Origin: Saprospiraceae bacterium
Lineage (GTDB): Bacteria; Bacteroidota; Bacteroidia; Chitinophagales; Saprospiraceae
Length of the DNA: 6,175 bases
Direction of reading: 5' to 3'
Assembly: GCA_022842255.1 (NCBI GenBank)
Contig: JALHPW010000153.1
Location: 3,106 to 9,280, forward strand
The translations under genes were made by a program, and so were the position numbers. The notes beneath the pieces are model-generated. The model did not search any database and was not told where the DNA came from. It was given only the letters and a program-made list of their open reading frames with translations. Positions 1-5,594 of the stretch are shown piece after piece (within the stretch, counting starts at the first letter, position 1; the number at the start of each line of letters is the position of its first letter).

Positions 1-11
1 AGTAACTTTAT

Positions 12-34
12 GTACCGGCGACTTTAGTCGCTAG
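12..34 (+). repeat. REP-like palindrome, copy A (diverged)
   Basis: This is a 23-nt element that opens with GTACCGGCG and whose core is GCGACTTTAGTCGC. The arms GCGACT (18-23) and AGTCGC (26-31) are perfectly complementary. Compared with the other four copies it carries G to A at 21 and C to T at 28, which pair with each other, so the stem is intact; 33 is A instead of G. It is the left member of an inverted pair with the copy at 51-73, separated by 16 nt. Its likely role is as a substrate or recognition site of the adjacent REP-associated transposase, inferred from position and structure. Confidence 0.85.
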
Positions 35-50
35 AAGCCCCACGCAATCT

Positions 51-73
51 CCAGCGGCTAAAGCCGCCGGTAC
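51..73 (-). repeat. REP-like palindrome, copy B
   Basis: This copy matches the consensus exactly in reverse orientation: core GCGGCTAAAGCCGC, then CGGTAC. Read on the minus strand it starts GTACCGGCG, like copy A. Together A and B make a 62-nt BIME-like unit (12-73). B ends 11 nt before the transposase start codon, so in a transcript of that gene its stem would lie at the ribosome-binding region. Confidence 0.9.
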
Positions 74-84
74 ATAAATGCCAT

Positions 85-765
85 ATGAAAACACAATACC
101 TCAACCGCCTACCCCATATTGCTCCAATTGGAGCTACTTTTTTTGTTACTTTCAGACTTGCCGATTCCCTGCCGCAGTCCTTTGTGAATGCCCTGAAGGC
201 AGAATTGGAAGCTGAAATTACCCGCCTGAAAAAAGAGTTTCCCGGAAACACGCAAAGAATCAGAGATGCAAGAGCGCGAAATTTCGGCAAATACGACCAT
301 CAATTGGACACCCAACCTTATGGCGAATGTCACCTCCGGCAAGCAGATGTAGCCGAAATCGTAGCCGAAAAAATGCGTGCACTTGATGGCTCGCTCTACG
401 ATTTGCAAGCCTATTCCATTATGCCCAATCACGTCCACGTCTTATTCAGCATGGCGACGCAGGTGGTTGACGACCAAGGTGTTTGGCCAGAGGAAATCCC
501 CGAACACTATGTACAACTGGATAAAGTGATGCAGTTGATCAAAGGTGGCTCCTCCTATTCAATCAATCGTCATTTGGGACGTTCCGGGAAGTTCTGGTTC
601 AAGGATAGTTACGACCATTATGTGCGAAAAGAAGAAGAGTGGCTGAATATAGCCCTTTACATCCTTCAAAATCCCGTCAAGGCCGGTCTAGCGAAAAAAT
701 GGGATGCGTGGCCTTTTAATTATTGTAGCCCATATTTGCTAGACCGGCTTATGTTTCGGTCTTAA
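85..765 (+). CDS. REP-associated tyrosine transposase (RAYT, IS200-like Y1/HUH)
   Basis: The 226-aa protein belongs to the RAYT branch of the IS200/IS605-type Y1 transposases, single-strand endonucleases that act on REP hairpins. The N-terminal strand (residues 17-25, GATFFVTFR) is typical of the family. The metal-binding HUH motif is H116-V-H118 within PNHVHVLF. The segment FWFKDSYDHYVR (170-181) holds the candidate nucleophile, most likely Y176, and is followed by the family signature YILQNPVKAGL (192-202). Residues 120-170 contain the GG-S-YSIN stretch (154-161) usual before the catalytic helix. No frameshift or missing motif is seen, so it is probably intact. Upstream there is no clear Shine-Dalgarno sequence; the ATG at 85 directly precedes the conserved N-terminus, and an ATG at 78 is out of frame. 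REP-like palindromes flank it at 12-73 and 768-866, as expected for a RAYT, which is usually a single-copy domesticated gene and not a free insertion sequence. Family call is firm; activity is inferred. Confidence 0.93.
   Translation: MKTQYLNRLPHIAPIGATFFVTFRLADSLPQSFVNALKAELEAEITRLKKEFPGNTQRIRDARARNFGKYDHQLDTQPYGECHLRQADVAEIVAEKMRALDGSLYDLQAYSIMPNHVHVLFSMATQVVDDQGVWPEEIPEHYVQLDKVMQLIKGGSSYSINRHLGRSGKFWFKDSYDHYVRKEEEWLNIALYILQNPVKAGLAKKWDAWPFNYCSPYLLDRLMFRS
682..748. repeat. 11-bp inverted repeat inside the 3' end of the RAYT gene
   Basis: GCCGGTCTAGC (682-692) is perfectly complementary to GCTAGACCGGC (738-748), with 45 nt between. A shorter overlapping pair, AGACCG (741-746) and CGGTCT (757-762), forms an alternative hairpin that ends just before the stop codon at 763-765. 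Both arms lie in coding sequence, so the meaning is uncertain; they could be a 3' mRNA structure or a coincidence. Confidence 0.5.
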
Positions 766-767
766 CC

Positions 768-790
768 GTACCGGCGGCTTTAGCCGCTGG
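768..790 (+). repeat. REP-like palindrome, copy C
   Basis: This is a consensus copy starting GTACCGGCG with core GCGGCTTTAGCCGC and ending CTGG. It begins two bases after the transposase stop codon. The stem is CCGGCGGCT against AGCCGCTGG with one internal G-T mismatch, a feature also typical of enterobacterial REPs. It pairs in inverted orientation with the copy at 807-829 over a 16-nt spacer, repeating the architecture seen on the left of the gene. Confidence 0.92.
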
Positions 791-806
791 GGACTACGCG
801 CGGCAT

Positions 807-829
807 CCTGCGGCTAAAGCCGCCGGTAC
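807..829 (-). repeat. REP-like palindrome, copy D
   Basis: This reverse-orientation copy has a single difference from consensus (T at 809 instead of A, outside the core stem). It is the second arm of the right 62-nt unit (768-829). The 28 nt at 803-830 match 840-867 with only that one mismatch, so D and E are tandem duplicates with a 37-nt period. Confidence 0.9.
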
Positions 830-843
830 AGTAAACAGCGCAT

Positions 844-866
844 CCAGCGGCTAAAGCCGCCGGTAC
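844..866 (-). repeat. REP-like palindrome, copy E
   Basis: This is an exact reverse-orientation consensus copy, preceded by GCATCC like copy D, and it has no inverted partner of its own. It ends three bases before the next, unrelated hairpin at 870. It is the rightmost member of this repeat family in the window. Confidence 0.92.
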
Positions 867-869
867 AAA

Positions 870-905
870 GACGGCGCGAAAGGCCCATAAGCCTCCCGCG
901 CCGTC
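870..905. repeat. Long GC-rich hairpin between the REP array and thrS
   Basis: GACGGCGCG (870-878) is perfectly complementary to CGCGCCGTC (897-905). Inside it AGGC (881-884) pairs with GCCT (891-894) around a six-base CCATAA loop, with a 2 by 2 internal loop between the stems. It lies downstream of both convergent genes. Neither strand has a convincing T-run after the stem (only TTT on the minus strand), so a rho-independent terminator for thrS is possible but not established. Confidence 0.7.
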
Positions 906-914
906 GAAATGTAC

Positions 915-933
915 CCCGGAACGCCGTTCCGGG
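915..933. repeat. Palindrome of a second repeat family, copy 1
   Basis: The 19-nt sequence CCCGGAACGCCGTTCCGGG consists of two 9-nt complementary arms around a single base; a real loop would open the inner pairs. It is clearly related to the palindrome at 947-965: same length, 15 of 19 bases identical, starts 32 nt apart. It is unrelated to the REP-like copies further left. Confidence 0.8.
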
Positions 934-946
934 TTTGAGTAAGTAT

Positions 947-965
947 CGCGGAACAGCGTTCCGCG
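947..965. repeat. Palindrome of a second repeat family, copy 2, abutting the thrS stop
   Basis: The 19-nt sequence CGCGGAACAGCGTTCCGCG has 8-nt complementary arms around AGC. Its last base is immediately next to the thrS stop codon (966-968 on the minus strand), so the thrS message would fold into this stem directly after translation ends. No T-run follows on the minus strand (ATACTTACTC), so a classic intrinsic terminator is not supported; protection of the mRNA 3' end is equally possible. Confidence 0.8.
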
Positions 966-2885
966 TTACAGCATCGCTTTTACCATATCCGCAAAGGCCT
1001 GCACGCTCACCGCGCCCTGGTCGCCTTCCCCTTGCTTGCGGACGCTGACGGTGCCAGCTTCCACTTCTTTTTCGCCGACGATGAGCAGGAACGGAATGCG
1101 CTTGAGCTCGTTGTCGCGGATTTTACGTCCGATGGTCTCGTTACGGTCGTCTACCACACCACGCAGGTCTTCAGTTTCTAGGGCCTGCTTGACCTGGTAG
1201 GAATACTCCACAAACTTGTCAGACACCGGCAGGATCGCAAACTGCTCCGGAGAGAGCCAGAGCGGGAATTTGCCCGCGCAGTTTTCAATCAACACACCCA
1301 TGAAGCGCTCCATCGAGCCAAAGGGCGCCCGGTGGATCATTACGGGTTGGTGCTCTGCGTTATCGGCCCCGATGTATTTCAGGTTGAAACGTTCGGGCAG
1401 GTTGTAATCCACCTGAATGGTTCCCAACTGCCAGGAGCGCCCCAAGGCGTCTTTGACCATGAAATCGAGTTTTGGGCCATAAAACGCCGCCTCCCCAAGT
1501 TCGGTCACGGTATCCAGTCCGACTTCCGCCGCCGCATCGATGATGGCCTGTTCGGCTTTGCGCCAGTTTTCGTCCGTACCGATGTACTTTGATTTGTTTT
1601 CCGGATCGCGGAGGCTGATTTGGGCCGTGAATTTTTCAAAACCCAGTTTGGCCAACACGTAGCGGGTCAAATCAAGCACGCCGAGAAACTCGTCTTTGAG
1701 CTGGTCTTCAGTGCAGAATATGTGCGCATCGTCCTGCGTAAAGCCACGTACGCGGGTGAGGCCGTGCAACTCGCCCGACATCTCGTAGCGATAAACAGTG
1801 CCAAATTCCGCGATTCGCACGGGCAATTCCCGGTACGAGCGCGGGCGGTACCCGTAAATTTCGCAGTGGTGCGGGCAGTTCATCGGTTTGAGCAAAAACT
1901 CCTCACCTTCCTGCGGGGTCATGATGGGCTGGAACGAATCCTTGCCATATTTTTCCCAGTGTCCGCTGGTCACATAGAGCTTTTTAGAGCCGATATGCGG
2001 GGTGATCACGGGCTGATAGCCACGTTTGATCTGTTCTTTTTTCAAAAAGTCTTCCAAACGCTGACGCACTGCGGTGCCTTTTGGCAACCACAATGGCAAG
2101 CCGGAACCCACTTTATCGCTGAACATGAAGAGTTCCAATTCCTGCCCCAGTTTGCGGTGGTCGCGTTTTTTGGCTTCTTCAAGCATCACGAGGTACTCAT
2201 CGAGCTCCTTTTGTTTGGGGAACGTGATGGCGTACACACGGGTCAGCTGGTTGCGTTTTTCATCGCCGCGCCAGTAAGCCCCGGCGAGGTTGAGGATTTT
2301 CACCGCTTTGATGGTCTCCGTGCTGGGGATGTGCGGGCCTTTGCAGAGGTCGGTGAAATTGCCTTGCTGGTAAAAGGTGATTTGTCCATCCTGCAGCCCA
2401 TCGATTAGTTCGAGTTTGTACTGGTCACCTTTTTCGGTGAAATACTTGATGGCATCTGCTTTAGAAACCTCGCTTCGCTTGTATTCGCTTTTCTGACGCG
2501 CCAATTCGAGCACTTTTTGCTCAATGGCGGGCAAATCGGCAAAGGTCAGCGGCTTGTCGCCAGAGTCGATGTCGTAGTAAAAACCGTTTTCGATGGCGGG
2601 TCCGATGCCGAATTTGGTACCGGGGTGCAACGCCTCAATGGCTTCGGCCAACAAGTGCGCCGAGGAGTGCCAGAAGGTTTGTTTGCCCTCTTTGTCCTCC
2701 CATTTGTGGAATGTGATGGTGGCGTCTGAATCGATTGGGCGACTCAAATCGCGCACCTCGCCGTTGACGGAAGCAGCCAGTACCACGCGGGCCAAGCCCT
2801 CGCTGATGCTTTTTGCCACGTCCAGGGCAGTCACGCCGGCGGCATACTGACGAATGTTGCCGTCGGGAAATGTGATGTTGATCAT
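966..2885 (-). CDS. thrS: Threonyl-tRNA synthetase (ThrRS), full length
   Basis: This cytoplasmic class II aminoacyl-tRNA synthetase charges tRNA-Thr with threonine using ATP and hydrolyses mischarged Ser-tRNA-Thr. The 639-aa length is normal for bacteria. Domains in order: TGS (about 1-62); editing domain (about 63-225) with its catalytic set H73-x3-H77 and C181-x3-H185; class II catalytic core (about 243-540); anticodon-binding domain (about 543-639). The zinc ligands that select threonine are all present: C337 (MNCPHH), H388 (DDAHIF) and H518 (IHRAPFG). Motif 2 is RIAEFGTVYRYE with the ATP-contacting arginine at R366; motif 3 is HRAPFGSMERF (518-528). The ATG at 2885 starts the conserved TGS strand, and an in-frame stop lies five codons upstream, so no longer start exists. 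No Shine-Dalgarno is visible; the leader just before ATG is TTTTTTC. infC, a frequent partner downstream of thrS in other bacteria, is not next to it here. A candidate promoter lies at 2973-2980. Confidence 0.99.
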   Translation of the reverse strand: MINITFPDGNIRQYAAGVTALDVAKSISEGLARVVLAASVNGEVRDLSRPIDSDATITFHKWEDKEGKQTFWHSSAHLLAEAIEALHPGTKFGIGPAIENGFYYDIDSGDKPLTFADLPAIEQKVLELARQKSEYKRSEVSKADAIKYFTEKGDQYKLELIDGLQDGQITFYQQGNFTDLCKGPHIPSTETIKAVKILNLAGAYWRGDEKRNQLTRVYAITFPKQKELDEYLVMLEEAKKRDHRKLGQELELFMFSDKVGSGLPLWLPKGTAVRQRLEDFLKKEQIKRGYQPVITPHIGSKKLYVTSGHWEKYGKDSFQPIMTPQEGEEFLLKPMNCPHHCEIYGYRPRSYRELPVRIAEFGTVYRYEMSGELHGLTRVRGFTQDDAHIFCTEDQLKDEFLGVLDLTRYVLAKLGFEKFTAQISLRDPENKSKYIGTDENWRKAEQAIIDAAAEVGLDTVTELGEAAFYGPKLDFMVKDALGRSWQLGTIQVDYNLPERFNLKYIGADNAEHQPVMIHRAPFGSMERFMGVLIENCAGKFPLWLSPEQFAILPVSDKFVEYSYQVKQALETEDLRGVVDDRNETIGRKIRDNELKRIPFLLIVGEKEVEAGTVSVRKQGEGDQGAVSVQAFADMVKAML

Positions 2886-2972
2886 GAAAAAATGTGTTTA
2901 GCCCGGCCATACAAGAGTCGGGTGCCCGTGCCCCATACGAACGGAGTGGGCGGTTTGTAAAATGGTGAAGGG

Positions 2973-2980
2973 CAAAGGTA
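2973..2980 (-). promoter_or_regulatory. Candidate Bacteroidota -7 box for thrS
   Basis: The minus strand reads TACCTTTG, a full match to the TAnnTTTG -7 element of the Bacteroidota housekeeping sigma factor, 87 bases upstream of the thrS start codon. The -33 element is weak: the best-spaced sequence is TTAAA, not TTTG. It would give a leader of roughly 80 nt. The call rests on motif and position only. Confidence 0.5.
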
Positions 2981-3015
2981 GGGGAATGGCTTAAAATTTA
3001 AGATGCAGACAACGC

Positions 3016-3026
3016 TTACTCAGTAA
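3016..3026. promoter_or_regulatory. Small palindrome in the divergent intergenic region
   Basis: TTACTCAGTAA is a perfect 5-1-5 palindrome, enclosed by a second complementary pair GCTT (3014-3017) and AAGC (3028-3031). It lies upstream of the candidate -33 of the secreted-protein gene and upstream of the thrS -7 box, where a regulator could act on either. At this length chance is a real possibility. Confidence 0.2.
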
Positions 3027-3053
3027 AAAGCTCCATTGGACAAATCCACTGGC

Positions 3054-3083
3054 TTGTTTACATAATCTCGATGCCTAAATTTC
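3054..3083 (+). promoter_or_regulatory. Candidate promoter of the secreted-protein gene
   Basis: TTG (3054-3056) is followed after exactly 19 bases by TAAATTTC (3076-3083), a 7 of 8 match to the Bacteroidota TAnnTTTG box at the expected spacing. The -7 box would lie after the ATG at 3071, so transcription would begin near 3088-3092. That supports translation from the ATG at 3107. Confidence 0.4.
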
Positions 3084-3106
3084 AAAACGAAACACAGATT
3101 TGTCTC

Positions 3107-5527
3107 ATGAAAAAACCATCTTTACTCAGTTTCTTATTTTGCTCTATCCTTTGCAACGGGCTGTTGCTCGGCCAAACCCCGTATTGTAAAAAGGTTTTGC
3201 TTGGCCCCAATCAAAATATTCACAGTGTGCCGTCCATGCATTCCACCCCGGATGGCAATTGGTTGATTCCAGCGGTAGGGAATAATTTTATTGGGATTTT
3301 AAAAATGTCGCCAACAGGGAGTATCCTGGATGCCCATCGGGCGGTCCAAGGCCCCTCGCTCAATTGCCACATCTCGTCCGTTTGTGAACTTCCAAACGGC
3401 AACATCTTGGGTGCTGTTGAATACGATACCGATCCAGGCCCAGAAGGCATTGTCTATTTTCTCAAATGCTTTAAGCCGGATTTTACGGAGGCCTGGTCGC
3501 TGCAATTCCTGGACAGAAACTCTGTTCTACCCCTTGGAGGCAACCAGTTTGTCGTCACATCCGGCAAACAAATCATCAAAATAAACGCATCTGGGCAGAT
3601 TTTATGGGCCAAGGAATTGAGTTCCGCAATCCAAAAGGCACATGCTCTGCCCAATGGGAACCTGGTGGTTTCGTTGCTAACTAATACCTGGGACTCATCA
3701 GACCTAGCCTTGATCGGGCCGGATGGCTCCATTCTAAAATCGCTCGACCTACCAATCCTGTCGATTTACGGTTGCTACGTAGACATATTTCCAGGTGGGG
3801 ATATTTTAATCTGTTATAATAACTCCTACGGCGATGAAATGGAATGTCAACGGCATTCTCCGGATTTAGATGCCAAGCAGATGTGGCGCATTACAAATCC
3901 CGGCATTTCCGAGTTTCCTAAAGTTGCCATTGCCAGTGATTCGCTCGTGTTTTTCAATTGGCGAACCGGTGAAGGCCCTGGCAGCGTATTGGGAACTATG
4001 GACGGTTTGGGCAATTTATTGAAGAGTGTGGTTTTGCCCTTTTTCCTGGATTTCCCTTATACGGATGCAATCTTGACCAATGGCACAATAAGTTGGTGTG
4101 GAGTAAGTCCGCTGTTGATTGAGCCCGGAATTTTGGTGTACTCCCTTGACTCCACCCTGACCTTACCAAACTGCAACTTACCAGTTTATAATTGTCTGGA
4201 AAGCAAGTCGATCTGGGTCGAAAACCTCCAGACCTCGGTTACCGCGGTTAATACCACCCTTGACAATCAACAATACACATTGCCTTGGCAACAATTTTCT
4301 GCCACAATCCAGGAAAGTTGCATGACTTACACTCAACCTGACCCCTATTTTGCTATACAGGACACGCTGTGTATAGGTACAACCATTGTCCCAGATTCAT
4401 TAATGGCCTTCGATGCCGCAAGCAATATCTGGACGCTAAACATAGATGGTCACACGGCAGATACCCTTTATTCCTTTGCGCCTAGCTTATTATTTGACCA
4501 TCCGGGCCCTGTGACCGTAATACACCAGATTTACTATCTGGGGTGTCAAACCGATAGCTTTAGCCGAACGGTACATGTATTACCAGCCCCTTTGGTTGAT
4601 TTAGGGGCCGATACAAGCCTTTGTGACCATTCAGTCTTTTTGTTAAATCCCGAAATAACAGGCGCCAATCATTGGCATTGGAACGACCTGGATACCTCCA
4701 TTCAGAAAGTGATTGTGCAAAATGGGTTGTATTCCCTCGAAGCCAGCAATGGCATTTGTTCTGCCTCGGATACCATTGAAATAAAGTTTGGAATGGCAGA
4801 CGCTGCTTTCGGCGTGGTAAGCGGCATCTGTTCGGGTGAGTTTTTCATCCCTGTTCCAGTTGAACCAGCCGGGGCCAATCATTTGTGGCACCTCAGCCCC
4901 CCAATACTTCCCGACATGACAACCGAACAACCCAATATTGGAATTGCGATACCCGGTACTTATCAATTGACCCATACCGTGACCAAGGAAGGCTGCACCG
5001 ACCATGCCTCGGAATCCATTTTGGTCGTGGATCCGGTCGAAATTGAAATGCCTACGTTTGCTACCGTTTGTAGTGATTCAATCCTGAGCTTAATACCCAA
5101 TACAGCGCACGCACTTAGTTTTTATTGGGAAAATGGCTCTACTTCACTGGAGCGCAGTATTGAAAATGGAGGGATATTTACCTGCATTGCATCCAATGAA
5201 TTTTGTTCGGACACCGCAACTATAGAGGTAACCGAACAGGTCTGCGAATCTACCAGTATATATATTCCGAATGTTTTTGCTCCGCAGGCAAATAATGAGA
5301 ATGCCAGTTTTCAGGCGTATTACAACGAAGCGGTGGATCGGCTGGTTTTAATGGAAATTTATGATCGATGGGGCAGTCTTATCTTTAAGGGCTCTGAGGG
5401 GGCAAGTTGGGATGGGACAAATAATGGACGGCCTGCCGCTCCGGGGGTTTACATCTATAGAGTGGATTTTCATCTGGCGGAAGGTGGCCAAACGCAAAGA
5501 AAAGGAACCGTGACCTTGATCCGATAA
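3107..5527 (+). CDS. Secreted multidomain protein with T9SS type B (CHU_C, gliding motility-associated) sorting domain
   Basis: The 806-aa protein is predicted to be exported by Sec and then moved across the outer membrane by the type IX system. I chose the ATG at 3107 over the in-frame ATG at 3071 because it starts a signal peptide at once: MKK, a hydrophobic stretch (5-21), and likely cleavage at LLLG/QTP (22/23). The 12 extra residues from 3071 are polar and unlike an export signal. Residues about 27-360 have repeated strand-like units with PDGNWL, PNGNIL, PNGNLV and PGGDIL, suggesting a beta-propeller. Residues about 412-710 contain four Ig/PKD-like modules, two of them (497-560 and 645-710) of the W..G....NG.Y...AS.. 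type seen in T9SS proteins. The C-terminus (about 717-806) is the sorting domain: YIPNVFAP, DRWG (753-756), WDG (768-770), GVYIYR (780-785) and final KGTVTLIR. No catalytic motif is seen, so the role (adhesion, matrix or cell-surface binding) is unknown. A convergent gene begins 67 bp after the stop. Confidence 0.92.
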   Translation: MKKPSLLSFLFCSILCNGLLLGQTPYCKKVLLGPNQNIHSVPSMHSTPDGNWLIPAVGNNFIGILKMSPTGSILDAHRAVQGPSLNCHISSVCELPNGNILGAVEYDTDPGPEGIVYFLKCFKPDFTEAWSLQFLDRNSVLPLGGNQFVVTSGKQIIKINASGQILWAKELSSAIQKAHALPNGNLVVSLLTNTWDSSDLALIGPDGSILKSLDLPILSIYGCYVDIFPGGDILICYNNSYGDEMECQRHSPDLDAKQMWRITNPGISEFPKVAIASDSLVFFNWRTGEGPGSVLGTMDGLGNLLKSVVLPFFLDFPYTDAILTNGTISWCGVSPLLIEPGILVYSLDSTLTLPNCNLPVYNCLESKSIWVENLQTSVTAVNTTLDNQQYTLPWQQFSATIQESCMTYTQPDPYFAIQDTLCIGTTIVPDSLMAFDAASNIWTLNIDGHTADTLYSFAPSLLFDHPGPVTVIHQIYYLGCQTDSFSRTVHVLPAPLVDLGADTSLCDHSVFLLNPEITGANHWHWNDLDTSIQKVIVQNGLYSLEASNGICSASDTIEIKFGMADAAFGVVSGICSGEFFIPVPVEPAGANHLWHLSPPILPDMTTEQPNIGIAIPGTYQLTHTVTKEGCTDHASESILVVDPVEIEMPTFATVCSDSILSLIPNTAHALSFYWENGSTSLERSIENGGIFTCIASNEFCSDTATIEVTEQVCESTSIYIPNVFAPQANNENASFQAYYNEAVDRLVLMEIYDRWGSLIFKGSEGASWDGTNNGRPAAPGVYIYRVDFHLAEGGQTQRKGTVTLIR

Positions 5528-5594
5528 GCATAGCTTTTGTGATGCAAAAACCCCTGCCTTCAGCCTATCCTTAACCTTAGAGTGTGCGATTTTG

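Noticed and set aside
3..10. TAACTTTA as a promoter -7 box for the transposase gene
   Set aside because: It matches 7 of 8 positions of TAnnTTTG, but the -33 region lies outside the window, so it cannot be judged.
109..438. A 109-codon minus-strand frame opposite the transposase
   Set aside because: It is antisense to a gene with clear family motifs, has no recognisable protein signature, and no promoter of its own is seen.
1..866. A complete IS200/IS605 insertion sequence
   Set aside because: The protein has RAYT-type features and the flanks are multicopy REP-like palindromes on both sides, not single left-end and right-end hairpins. No accessory tnpB or IscB gene is present.
12..866. CRISPR array
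   Set aside because: The repeats are 23-nt palindromes in mixed orientation with unequal spacing and an intervening gene, with no cas gene in the window.
1620..2408. A 262-codon open frame on the plus strand
   Set aside because: It lies wholly antisense to the conserved catalytic and editing regions of thrS. Its translation has no recognisable domain and is explained by the codon pattern of the real gene.
2886..2972. Riboswitch or T-box in the thrS leader
   Set aside because: The leader is short, has only small GC hairpins such as CGGG-TG-CCCG, and no T-box sequence or specifier loop. T-boxes are also not typical of Bacteroidota.
3071..3106. The earlier in-frame ATG as start of the secreted protein
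   Set aside because: The extra 12 residues are polar and precede a typical MKK signal peptide, and a promoter-like -7 box overlaps them.
5531..5548. Possible terminator hairpin after the secreted-protein gene (GCAT ... ATGC)
   Set aside because: The stem is only 4 bp and is followed by an A-run, not a T-run, on the plus strand. On the minus strand no stable stem precedes the T-run at 5549-5553.
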